Shown: piece by piece, positions 23,528 through 33,665 of the stretch
How the letters are laid out: each line of letters opens with the position of its first letter
Numbering within the stretch: position 1 is the first letter of the stretch
Translations under genes and position numbers: made by a program
The notes under the pieces: model-generated
The model's database searches: none
What the model saw: the letters and a program-made list of their open reading frames with translations, nothing else
What the model was told of the DNA's origin: nothing
Origin: Crocodylus rhombifer
Taxonomy: Eukaryota > Chordata > Crocodylia > Crocodylidae
Assembly: GCA_038503035.1 (NCBI GenBank)
Contig: JAVSML010024243.1
Span: 314,647-378,646 of the forward strand
DNA length: 64,000 nt
Reading direction: 5' to 3'

Positions 23528-24030
23528 GCTGTGCAGTCCCTGTCCAGGTCTGGTAGGCATGCAGACATGGGGCTGCAGGTCCAAGTGGGCAGATGCTGTT
23601 GCAAATAGCACCAGCTCACAGCCAGGCAGCAGTTCCCACTGCCAGACTGCTGCAGTGGATAGAGGGTGCAGGGGCCACACTAGGTCAGGGCTGCTTCAGC
23701 AGTCTAGCTAGCACAGGGGGCTAGTGTCCCCATATGTTAACTGGATGGGTCCCAGAAGTTCCTGAGAGCAAGTAGCTCTGAGCTGCTCAGCAGGGCAGCT
23801 TTTATATTGCTGGAGCCAGCAGAAGTGCTGGCCCCAGCCTTCAGATCCCTGTGGCTGCAGATCTGGGGAGGAGCTGGGTAGGGTCAGTTTTCCTCAAGTG
23901 GTGCAACTTGCCCCACTCCAGTATGTGTGTTCAGGCACATATGCTGCAACATAAATCTCTGGCACAAATTTGTGCCACTGCTCTTTGAGCTGCTGTAAGT
24001 GCACGTGCCTGCATGTGTGGATGTGCACTC

Positions 24031-24309
24031 ACCATTTACTTGGGCAACTAAACCCATATCACACACTTTTACAGCTGCTATTCCTGAGATAACTTAATCA
24101 AAGCTAACCCAGGTACACCACAAATGCAATCTTACCTCCTAATCACGGTATGGACAGCCTGAAACCTACATCATCCTTCTAAGACTCGCTTGTTCCTGAT
24201 CCATACCAGCCACAAACTTCCTTCTCTGCAGATTTCTGAGTTGTGGAAGAAAAGTAAGGTCATTTAGAAATCATGACATTTTAACTTAATATTTTATCTT
24301 CTCTATCCT
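24031..24309. other. No recognisable feature
   Basis: Short AT-rich spacer between copy A and an L2 fragment. Confidence 0.4.
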
Positions 24310-24394
24310 TAGATAGTAAGCACCTGGGGGCAACAGAATCTGTCTTGTATTTGTCTCTCAGCACTTACCACATCATCAGAACATAATAAATTCA
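24310..24394 (+). mobile_element. L2 LINE 3' end relic
   Basis: The series AGATAGTAAGCACCTGGGGG, AGAATCTGTCTTGTATTTGT, CAGCACTTA and AACATAATAAATTC follows the well-known L2 3' end. In L2 this reads 'gactgtaagctccttgaggg ... gtgtcttgtt ... cagcgctta ... tagtaaataaat'. Confidence 0.7.
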
Positions 24395-24548
24395 TAAATA
24401 ATTATAACTACTGTGTTACCTATGGAATTAGATTCATCAAAATGGTGAATACTAGGCAGTGCACACCCATTGTAACTGAGGGGGGAAATCTAGAATGTAA
24501 TGGTCCCTATTGTAAATATATCCCGAGCAGATTTTGTTGATAAAATCT

Positions 24549-25097
24549 AAGACGTGATCCTCCCCCTCTATGCGGCACTGGTCAGGCCACAGTTGGAGTA
24601 CTGCGTCCAGTTCTGGGTGACGCATTTCAAGAGGGGTGTGGACAGCATGGAGAGGGGCCAGAGGAGGGCCACTCGCATGATCAGGGGACAGCAGGGCAGG
24701 CCCTATGAGGAGAGGATAAGGGACCTGAAGCTGTTCAGCCTCCAAAAGAGAAGGCTGAGGGGGGATCTAATGGCCTGTTATAAGCTAGTCAGGGGGGATC
24801 AGCCGGCATTGGGGGAGTCCCTGTTCCCCCGAGCACTGCCAGGAGTGACCAGGAATAATGGTCACAAGCTGGCAGAGGGTAGATTTAGGCTAGATATCAG
24901 GAGGTGCTACTTCACAGTCAGGGCAGCTAGGATCTGGAACCAACTTCCAAGAGAAGTGGTGCAGGCTCCTACCCTGGGGGTTTTTAAGAGGAGGTTAGAT
25001 GAACACCAGTTTGACCCCAATACTCTTTCCTGCCATGGCAGGGGGTCGGACTAGATGATCTACTCAGGTCCCTTCCGACCCTAGAAACTATGAAACT
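24549..25097 (+). mobile_element. Young CR1 LINE 3' end with open frame
   Basis: A 5'-truncated CR1 in plus orientation. A single 166-codon frame (24554-25054) keeps the whole ORF2 C-terminal region without a stop: LVRPQLEYCVQFWVTHFKRG, RGQRRATRMIRGQ, FSLQKRRLRGDLMACYKLV, LPGVTRNNGHKLAEGRF and APTLGVFKRRLD. The 3' UTR ends in AACTATGAAACTA near 25097. The intact frame suggests a recent insertion from the same subfamily as the copy at 20197-23527. It lacks a promoter, start and catalytic domains, so it is not a gene. Confidence 0.95.
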
Positions 25098-25672
25098 ACA
25101 TGCTAATCAGTTAGATTTTACTTACGAATTGGTGTGAGCGGGTATCTTTATGAACCTGCTCTAAAGGAAAATCCACAAACTACGTAGTATAACTACTAAC
25201 CCCCTTCTTGAGAATTAGGCTTCATTAACCAATAAATAAACAATAATGAAGTGCTGCTTAAGAGTTCTCCCTAGGCCAGAGTATACCTCAGTTTCCCATG
25301 TATGACTGCTTATTCTACAGCTTAACATTCTGTTGCTCTCCAGAAAGCCCCTCTCTCACATGCAAAGGAGGCAATAATCCACCTGCTTCCATGACTCAGC
25401 AGAACCCACTTAACCTCTTCTCCTCAGGATCAGCACCTGGTACCAGCATGGGATATTGTTGGCATAAAATTATCATTCTGGTAGAGTATGCCTTAATGAT
25501 GACTAATATTTGGCATTACTATTTCAGTAAGTAGGATAAAGTTGTTGCCATTGAAAGTCTGCCTTAATTCCAGCCGTTGTTCCTATAGTGATTATTCTCA
25601 CTTAAGAAATTCTGTTATCTAACTGTTTCTGACTGCAAAGGAATCACAAGTGCCCTTCAGAGTACTGAACAC
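25098..25672. other. No recognisable feature
   Basis: Mixed-composition DNA between a CR1 and a hAT element. Nothing recognised. Confidence 0.4.
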
Positions 25673-26298
25673 TAGGTCTGTGCAAAGCAGCGAGTAGTCA
25701 CTTCGGATTCAGCCGATTTGGAGGGACAGTGATTTGATTCAGTGATTCGAATTGCTGTCCCAATTCGATTCGGCCAATTCGGATTCGGAGATTCAGTGCC
25801 AATTTGGAGATTCAGCCATAGACTATAATGGGAATCGCTAAAATACCTATAATCTTGTCTTTTTTTTTGTAGACTTGGATGAAAACAGAAGGGATGGTAA
25901 CCCCTTCTGAGGGCATGAAGCCTGCCAAGTGTCAAGGAGATAGGTACAGGGGTTTCTGTGAAAGTGCACCTCAAACTGTTGAAAGCAAACCTTGTATCAC
26001 TTGTATGTGTTAAGGAAGGGAATTCAGGGAAAGATCACAGTCACTGGCCAGCTACAGATGTCAATATCAGAGCAGTCTTTCCCCCGCTCTCAACCTTTCT
26101 CATGTATGAAAAATCACCCTATCCCCCTCCTTCTCAGTTTCTGTTTGCTGTAAGCTTTCCAAATCTCTCTGAATCAATTCAGATGCTTCCGATTCAATTC
26201 AGAACTTTTAATGGGTCTCCCAATTTCATTCCGATGTGGACATGTGGCTGCCGAATCCTGCCAAATCAAATCAGCTACTGAAGTTTTGCACAGTCCTA
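25673..26298. mobile_element. Non-autonomous hAT element, 626 bp
   Basis: The left end TAGGTCTGTGCAAAGC and the reverse complement of the right end TAGGACTGTGCAAAAC agree at 14 of 16 positions. Flanking octamers are CTGAACAC (25665-25672) and CTGAACAA (26299-26306), 7 of 8 identical, which is the 8 bp target duplication that hAT transposases make. Subterminal DNA is rich in GATTCGGATTCGG-type repeats on the left and the related GATTCAATTCAG on the right. No transposase is encoded. Confidence 0.88.
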
Positions 26299-26400
26299 CT
26301 GAACAACCATCTTTTTCAGAGAACAGAAATATAGTTTATATTCTAAATGTTATAAGCTAAAAGCACTTACAGCTATGTTTTTGTGTGACTTTTTGTCACA

Positions 26401-26650
26401 TAGGGTGCATCTACACATCACTGTATGGTGACATTGCTATAGTGCTGTGCTTTAGTACTTCCTTTTAGAAGTACTTAATCACAGAGCAGTAGGGGTGGTC
26501 ACCATGCTGTGCGCATGGCGCATTTTTAGATTTTGCCACTACATTGATGTGGGCAGTGTAGACCAGTGTGATTGCAACATTGCCATAGTGCACCGTACGG
26601 CAACATAGCACATTACTCCATCACTGTAGGCCAATGTGCAGACACGCCTA
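26401..26650. mobile_element. MITE with TAGGGTGCATCTACACAT ends
   Basis: The left end TAGGGTGCATCTACACATCA pairs with a right end whose reverse complement reads TAGGCGTGTCTGCACATTG. The interior is AT/GC mixed and partly palindromic. There is no coding capacity and no clear target duplication. The ends belong to the same family as the long elements A and B. Confidence 0.65.
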
Positions 26651-26654
26651 TAGG

Positions 26655-27256
26655 ATAGAAAGTGTTTAACCCGTATAGTTTTGCATACGCCTATTGTTGA
26701 TTCGTTTTTCAAGGCTTTTTCTTTTATCTCTGTTTCAATCCCTGCAGATGAGGATTTAATGTTTGCTCTATCAAAATGTCCATTTTTGAGCTACTAAGCT
26801 ATAGTCAAGGAAAAACATTACAGTGAAAAGTATTGTGTTTTGATTTATTTATTTCCAACATGCCAAAATGCTATTTCCTTGAATATTGTCTTATGTGAAT
26901 ACATGGACAAGTTAAATACATCGGGATGGTATTTTATATATCTGCGTGTTTATTACCAGTGGTGTGCCCTAAAACTGACAAAATGAGAGCTTATTTTGAT
27001 GGAATACAATTAATACCTACTGTGCAAAGCAAGTGGAAGCCTTGGAAGGCAGTTTACTTCTGTACATTAAGAACTAGTGCCTTACAGCTTAATATTTTGC
27101 ATATTTGGAGGATGGAATTAAGGAGTTCTCCACAAACTCTACTGTTTCTCTGTCAGTGTGGCTACCTGAACCAATAAATATTCATCAACATGTTTAAAGT
27201 TTTTAGGTCCAGGACTCATATATATGCAGTATACACCATAAAATATAGCATTTTAG
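26655..27256. other. AT-rich sequence, nothing recognised
   Basis: AT-rich DNA without repeat ends or coding signal. Confidence 0.4.
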
Positions 27257-27391
27257 ATTACAAGGTTAGGCAAGACATAACAGACAGTTGGCTGGGATGG
27301 CTTAGCCAAGGGTGAGCCTGTCTTGAACAAGGAGCTAGATTAAGTGACCTCATGAGGTTTTTTCCAGCCCTCCTTTCCTATGGTTCTGTGG
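27257..27391 (+). mobile_element. CR1 LINE 3' UTR relic
   Basis: An older CR1 terminus. GGCTGGGATGGC, AACAAGGAGCTAGATTAAGT, GACCTCATGAGGT and TTCCAGCCC precede a CTATGGTTCTGTG end, in the order of CR1 3' UTRs. It is diverged from the AACTATGA-type copies. Confidence 0.8.
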
Positions 27392-27397
27392 GTCAGA

Positions 27398-27560
27398 GGT
27401 GTCTACACATAGTGCCCTAGTGTCCCAAACAGAATGGTCACTTTTTAAGCACTGAAGTGCTGTAGCTCTGACACTACTGGGTAAGAGTGTACCCAGCACA
27501 GCATTCTTTCTAGTGGAGGAATGAGGAAGTGCTTATACACATGCACATACGCTTTGGAGA
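27398..27560. mobile_element. Possible partial MITE
   Basis: Starts GGTGTCTACACATAGTGCC, like the left ends of the MITE family in this window. The expected facing right end is absent, and a second similar motif near 27530 points the same way. A degraded or partial copy is the most I can claim. Confidence 0.3.
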
Positions 27561-29038
27561 TCCAAGGGGGTGGTTGATATTAATAAACTTCAGTAGCCTA
27601 CAACTGACCAAAGTCTGCAGGATGCTTGCCTGACTTGGGGTGGCTAGTGGCCCATAGTTTGGGCTTCCAAGGAACTGGGGGCATGTTGTTTAGTAGGAAT
27701 TAAAACATGGCTGTTTGTTAGAAATATAGCTTTTCTGGAACAAACAGTGCAATGGAACTCATTGATAAAGTGCCAAAAACGGGGACAAAAAATGTGACAG
27801 TAGAGTTCTGACTGTACCAGAGTGGCCAGTTGCAGCAGTACAGGGCAGGAGGGTGGGGTATTATGAAGTATAGGATGCATAGTAGAGAAGTGACTAGACC
27901 CACATCATGGAGCACTTGGTATCCATGCATAATGTATAACCTTTTTTTAACATTCAGTTCCTATTTTTTATGTGCAAAACAAATGTGGTAATAATTTGTT
28001 TCATTTTGTATGTCCTCCATATTATAGAAATTGTGGGTGATTTGTAAATATAAATTTAAAGAAATATATTTCAGGGAGGTGGATTACAGATTACTTTTGC
28101 ATGGAGACAAAAGCATTACATGCAGCACTTTTAAAAATGTTGTGAGCCAATGAACAGAAAGAGAAGTTGCAGACAAAAATCTGCTAACAATCTGACCAGA
28201 AACAACAGATGTATTTTTAAATTAGTAACATTTAAATTCTATAAACTTTTTAATGTAAAGGTTCATAACCAGATACATGGACTGCCTGACAAAGTGTTAA
28301 GCACTATGTACTTAACTTAAAACAATGGTTCAGCATGTAGTGCTGTATGGCTTTGATAGCTAATTTATCTACAAAAACAGTACCATCTTGCTAGAAATAT
28401 AAACAGCTATGCAGAAGAAAAATGCTATCCTTTGATACTTTATGAATAATTTAATATGTATTATAAGCAAGAAATTGCCCAGTAGTGACTTGGTTTTGAC
28501 CTCTGTGGATTAAAAGCAGTTACTATTAATTGTACTTTGCAGTTGAACTTTTACTCAAAGCTTCTGTCCTTTTTCTGTATTGCAACATTGTACTTTTAGT
28601 ATAAAATGGCATACTAAAAAAACTACTTTAAACATGCAACACACCCTTCTTCTTCTCTTAGTATAGCTTCCAGAGGTCCCAAATATAGTGGGCACTGCTG
28701 TTCCAGATTTGGCAGTGGTCTGGACTCAGCTTTCAAATGTTCATGTTCCATTTTTATTTTGGCATGCTGCCAGCATACCTAAGACCTGCAAGGGGAAAAA
28801 GAAAATGACACTGTTTAACAGTGTATAAATCAACCAAACTTGAACTGAGTGAAAGACATTTATCATAGGGAAGCAAAAACACTTCTTAGACTCGGGGCCT
28901 AAGCAAAATTTCAAGGGCTTGCTTTAAACAGCGGAGACATTAGATCTTTGTAGTGTCGTATTCTAATGGAAAATATTATCATCTTGAATATTTGGGATAT
29001 TCCTTGTTTCCCCGTATGATTCATATTTCTGCTTTCAT
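27561..29038. other. AT-rich sequence, nothing recognised
   Basis: About 1.5 kb of mainly AT-rich DNA with no recognised feature. Confidence 0.45.
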
Positions 29039-29997
29039 TTGGCACATTCACATGAGGGCCCTTTGAGATGCTACAAGAGGCATATGCAGGAACAAAAAAA
29101 TATTCCCCACCTGGCAAATTTGCGGAGTGGGGGCAAAATTAGACTCCTGGATATCCAGGGGTCAAAAAAAACCACAGCAGAAAAAAGCGGGTCAGGGTAT
29201 GGTCCCGGACTGTGCCCTGAGGCAACTGGAGGCTCAGTCCTTTGTAGAGATGCTCTGGTAGCCAGACAGAGCATCTCTGTGGCTGGCCCTTGCCCTGGTG
29301 CTGAAGCACACTACCTGCCTGTGCAGGGCAGGCAGCGTGCCAGCTGCAGGGAGATGGACCTGGCTTTGTTTCACTAAGTATGGGGTGGAGAGGCTGGAGG
29401 AGGGGGGGGACCATTGTGGGAGAATCCCACCATCTCCACCCACTCCCCTAGCCCCCTGGATCACTGTGCCACCCAGTCCCATACCCCACCCACTGTCCCA
29501 GCCCCCAGGCCAATCACTGGCCCACCCAGCTCCCACCTACCCCCTGAACCCTCCCAATCACTGCTCTGCCCAGCCCTAGTATCCCAGCATTTTTTTTAAA
29601 AAGCCCTACAATCACCAGCAGTAGCAGTTGCCATTGGGGTCACTGGGGCCTCCTGGCAGAGCCCCACCACACAGCATGGAGCCCAGGTGACAGCCACAGC
29701 AGCCCCAGCTGCCCGACAGTGTGCAGAGCTGGCAGTGCCCTTCCAAATTTGGCTGCACCCGCACAATGGGGCAGTGGTATTGCAGGTTCCAGGTGTCTGG
29801 TGCTGGGCTCCACTGCTCCCTGCTGCCCCACGCTGCATATGGGGACTCTTCCATAAGGTGCAAGCAGGGGGTGGGACTGAATGGGGCAGCCATCAGGGGA
29901 CTACAGGAGCTGGTAGGGGATAGGGCCAGGTGGGGCAGCAATCTGGAGGGCTGGGGAGGCAAGCAGGGGTGGGGCATGTGGGCCCTGTAGTGGGGAG

Positions 29998-30080
29998 GTG
30001 GTAGCCCCTGTGGGGGCCATGTGGCCCCTGTTGAGGGGGGCTGTAGCCCTTGTGGAGGGGCTGTATCCCTGTGGGGAGCA
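29998..30080. repeat. Degenerate GC-rich minisatellite
   Basis: Three to four imperfect units of about 16-23 bp built on GTAGCCCCTGTGGGG, inside copy B. Confidence 0.55.
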
Positions 30081-30710
30081 GTTCATGAGCTGTTCAGGGG
30101 GGCTGTACCCTGCAGGGTGCAGGGAACATACTCCTCCTGAGCAGTCCCCCCACAATCCACCCACACCTACCCACACACCCCATGGCCCCCCACATTCCTT
30201 CACAGAAACCCACATCCTCCACGCCCTTCCTGCAAACCCCACATTCCCCCAGAACACACCTTGCATGCCTAGCTGCAAGACAGGATGAGATCTGCTGGCA
30301 GGAGTTGTGGCTGCAGGGGCAGCTGTGCCCATATCCTAGTTAGTGAAAGGGTCACAGGGAGCTCTAACTGCTCTATGGTAAGAAAACCAAAGGCAAACAG
30401 CAACACATATAGGTATTTAGAATTCACTTCATTATGATGATAGAGACACTGGTAGTTTTCCAAATTGCTTTAACAGTGTAGACATATCAATAAAACATTG
30501 CCCAACTGTCTCTGTCTCTCTCTGTCTTTCTTTCTTTATATATAATCTTTTGTTTTAATTGTGGAGGAGCTGGATTTTGGGGTATTTTACACAGTGACTT
30601 TGGGACTTTTTTATGAGGGACTTTTCAATTTTTCAAATAGGGAACACCAGAATTTCTGCTAGGGAGGCAAGTGGCAGGACCCAGGCAGAGGAGCCAGCTC
30701 AGAGCTGGCA

Positions 30711-30920
30711 CCATGGACCCAGCTGGAGGTGGCTGACCTCCTGGCCAACTGGGACCAGGAAGACATGCTTTGACAGTTCAAAGCAGGCCACTACACTGAG
30801 AATATCTTCTGGGCAATAGCTGCCCAGGTGGCCAGGCATAGTCACACATGTTAGTAGTGCCACACAAAGGCCAACTCTGCAGGCACAGCCCATTGGCAGC
30901 TTGCCCAAAGGGGCAGATGC
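30711..30920 (+). pseudogene. Trihelix (Myb/SANT-like) domain relic in copy B
   Basis: One plus frame reads WTQLEVADLLANWDQEDML, then a TGA stop at 30771-30773, then QFKAGHYTENIFWAIAAQVA, then TAG stops where copy A has QY codons, then KANSAGTAHWQLA. Helix 1 follows the W(T/S)..EV.DLL..W pattern of trihelix MSANTD-type domains better than copy A does. The first stop sits at the same codon as the TAA of copy A, which suggests a CGA arginine codon decayed by CpG loss or that the parent was already broken. The relic is non-functional. I cannot tell a captured host exon from a transposon's own second gene. Confidence 0.62.
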
Positions 30921-31142
30921 CTCTACTAGCTGTGTAGTCCCCGTTCAGGTCTGGCAGGTGAGCAGCAGTTCACAGCTAGCTGGAAACCCCTGTCCCACTG
31001 CCAGACTTCTGCAGTGGGTAAAGGGTACAGGGAACTCTCAGGGCTGCTTCAGCTGTTGAGCTGGCACAAGGGGTACTGTCCCAGGTACCAGCTGGTTGGG
31101 CCCCAGAAGCTCCTGAGAGTGAGTAGCCCTGAGCTACTTGAC

Positions 31143-31204
31143 AGGGCAGCCTTTTGTACTGATGGGGCCAGAACAGGGCAGCTTTTTGTACTGGTGGGGA
31201 CAGC
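31143..31204. repeat. About 30 bp tandem duplication within copy B
   Basis: AGGGCAGC.TTTTGTACTG.TGGGG occurs twice in a row here but once in copy A near 23800, so the duplication arose after the two copies separated. Confidence 0.75.
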
Positions 31205-31412
31205 ACAGGTGCTGGCCCCAGGCTCTAGCTCACCATGGCCGCAGATTCAGGAGGAGCCAGGTAGGGTTATTTTGCCCCAAGTGGCACAATTTGCCCCACA
31301 ACAAAGTGCATGTCTGAGCACGTGCGCTGAGGCAAAAAGTCCCAGCTCAAATTTGCACTGCTTCTTTTTGAGCTGCTGCAAGTGCACATGCTTGCATGTG
31401 TGAACACGCCTA

Positions 31413-32284
31413 TTGGGTATATAATGTTATATTAGTTATCTCTTTTATAAATCAATTTGCAGTCCTCATATGCATGTATCTATAGAAAAATATTCATTAA
31501 CTCTAATATGCATGTCTTCCCAAGCCTAATTCTGGATGCATGTAGATACAGACTTAAATTGCATGGTGGGAAGTTGTTGGGTTTTGGGTTTTTGTTTTTT
31601 TTTCTTATGGAATCTCTGATCCTTTCAATATATAAAAGCAGTGGTACTCAATGTATGCCAGAGCATAACAATATTTCTTATTATTTTTCTCATTCTCTCT
31701 TTGGCCTCAGCCTTTATTTACTGTATGCCAGTCAAAGACCCCTCTGAATAAAGAATTATTAATTTCGTCATGGGCTTTATATGGTGCTTCACATTATAAT
31801 ATGTAAGTGCCTTTCATAGTTTATCAATTTAATTTACTAAAAATATAGTAATTAATTTTTGGCTCTTGAATGATTGATTTCTCATATGCTTGCTCCAAGG
31901 ACTATATTTTTTCAGTGTTGTTGAGCACCTGCCACTCCAACTAATAGTAATTTGGGGAGCACTGTATGTCTGGAAATCAGACCCTGCTTGTTTAAAGTCG
32001 TGTCACAAGTAATTAAGTAACACCCAGTGCATGTTGGTGTATACAAATATTGGACTTGGTGACCTGCCCCCCCACTATCGCATAGTAAATTTCAACTGCC
32101 TTAGATGCAAGTGAGCCTTCTCTCTTCTTTCATTTTCTCAACTCACTCTACACTCCCAGTTTTTGTAGTAAACATGATAGGAGCCCTGAAAATGTTTCAT
32201 TTACTGTGTAATCCATGTTCATTCCCTGAGCCCTGGTCATGGGTCTTACAGGGGGGAAAGAAAAGAAATGTTTAACAGATACAA
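31413..32284. other. AT-rich sequence, nothing recognised
   Basis: AT-rich DNA with short T runs. No feature recognised. Confidence 0.4.
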
Positions 32285-32754
32285 TGGGCACATCTACATA
32301 TGAAATTAATGTGGCTGAATAAACTCCAAAACAGTTCACACCAGAGTTTATTGCTCCCAGGCACCATGTTCATATGTGTGCCTGGGGCTGCAGCACTTTG
32401 AGCTAGGGCAGAGCGGCCTCAGGGGTTAGTCTGCTAGCCTGGAGCGACTCTGACCCAGCTCAGCGTACTGCAGAGGGACTGGCTGGCTCACGAGGGTGCT
32501 TCAGTGTGGGGCTAGCTGGCAGACAGCACCCACACTAAGACACCCTCATGCCCCATCCAGCCAGATCAGTATCTACATGCGTTGCTGTGGAGTAAATAAC
32601 TGCCATAGGATAGCATGTGAGTTCGGTAGTACTAACCTACAATGGAGTTAATTAGTTTTCTCTGTCCTAATATCTCCACATGAATAGATGGTGACATTTT
32701 ACTGCAGAGCTAATTACTCAACTCCATAGTAAACATCTCATATAGACGTGCCCA
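32285..32754. mobile_element. MITE with TGGGCACRTCTA ends
   Basis: The left end TGGGCACATCTACATATGA and the reverse complement of the right end TGGGCACGTCTATATGA are near-identical. The interior is GC-rich near 32390-32560. It has no coding capacity. Flanking octamers do not match, so the target duplication is lost or the ends are not exact. Confidence 0.72.
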
Positions 32755-33334
32755 GTGATTACGTATAAGGTGCCACAGAATTGACACCACTTTCAAGGTG
32801 CTTCAGGACTCTCCAAGAAGCAGCCTTATTCAGTCTCCAGCCCTGGCATGGCTTCACAAGGGGCAAGCCTCTGGCTTTGATACCCTGGCTCTTCTCAGTG
32901 CTTGAATTCCCCAGTGATCCACTGAACCCTTCACTTTGAGAGCCCTTTTTTTTGATCAGTTCCTGGGAAGGATGGGTATATTCCTCTTCCAAGAGGAGGG
33001 GTCAAAGTGCTGACATGCCAAACAGCACAGCAGACTCTTTCAAAAGAAAGTCTTTATTGTTCCACTCTAGTTTCCTCTGTCCTACCTTTATTTCTCTACT
33101 TACAGTTGTCTCAGAGCCTCAGTCTTTCACCTCGGGCACAGACAGCCACACCTGCAATCAAACAGTTTACAAAACTATAGTATTAACCTGGGAAGAACAT
33201 TTGCCCAATAAAAGAAAATGTAACGGCATGGGGAGCCCATCGGAGCACTGCTGCTATTCCCAGACAGCCATCTCCTCCTGTTGCAAAAAGGTCAGATAGG
33301 TTCTCACTTACAAAACTATTTACATAAACACATG
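32755..33334. other. No recognisable feature
   Basis: Mixed-composition DNA with spurious frames only. Confidence 0.35.
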
Positions 33335-33665
33335 GCAGTGTAGAGTGACGTTGTAGCTGTGAAGGTCCAAAAATTGTGAGAAGCAAGATTTTCTTAGGGC
33401 GATATATTTTATTGGACCGACTGCATCGTTAGGATAAGAGTCAGACAAGTTTTTGACTGCAAGACATTCTTCAGGTATCTCTTTCCTTTAAATTGTAGAT
33501 TTTCCATTGTAAGCAGTGGATTTTAATATCTTCCATGTTATGGTAGTATAGAAAATCCACGAGCCGCAAGAATGTCTTGTACTAGAAAGTTTGTCTAACT
33601 GCATCTCAGCTAAGAAGTTGGTCCAATAAAAGATATCACCGGAAGAAATCCTTGCCTCTTGCATC
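33335..33665. repeat. Foldback interspersed repeat, arms of about 80 bp
   Basis: 33392-33475 and 33560-33645 are imperfect reverse complements. Both arms contain TTTTATTGGACC or its complement, and both contain AAGACATTCTT or its complement. The preceding GTTGTAGCTGTGAAGGTCC belongs to the same widespread amniote repeat. I do not know its formal class. Confidence 0.65.

Larger units (their letters stand above)
19024..24030 (+). mobile_element. Long TIR element, copy A (split by CR1)
   Basis: The two ends are imperfect inverted repeats of about 60 bp. The left end (GGCTGCATCCATATG... CAGCACCTCAAAG) pairs with the right end (CTTTGAGCTGCTG... GTGGATG). From about 19540 the copy aligns almost continuously to copy B at 29039-31412: a GGCAGGAG.TGTGGCT segment, an AT-rich core with ATCAATAAAACATTG, and AACAGGGAACACCAG. 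It also shares a trihelix-domain relic and the tail segment CACTGCCAGACT.CTGCAGTGG. A 3.33 kb antisense CR1 interrupts it after 20196. Without the CR1 the copy is about 1.7 kb. No transposase is encoded, so it is non-autonomous. The ends suggest a hAT-like element, but the target duplication is too degraded to prove that. Confidence 0.75.
29039..31412 (+). mobile_element. Long TIR element, copy B
   Basis: Uninterrupted relative of copy A, in the same orientation and 10 kb downstream. The left end TTGGCACATTCACATGA faces a right end whose reverse complement reads TAGGCGTGTTCACACATG. A C-rich tract (30130-30260), the AT-rich core (about 30290-30640), the trihelix relic (30711-30920) and the tail (30930-31412) align to copy A in order. 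The left 1.2 kb is longer and different, GC-rich, with a degenerate minisatellite near 30000. No transposase is present. Confidence 0.75.

Noticed and set aside
19017..24037. GGACATTT/CACCATTT as an 8 bp target duplication of copy A
   Set aside because: Only 5 of 8 match, and the exact ends of the element are uncertain.
29612..30332. Several frames of 90-143 codons on both strands
   Set aside because: GC-rich interior of copy B with degenerate minisatellite. No domain and no consistent frame with copy A.
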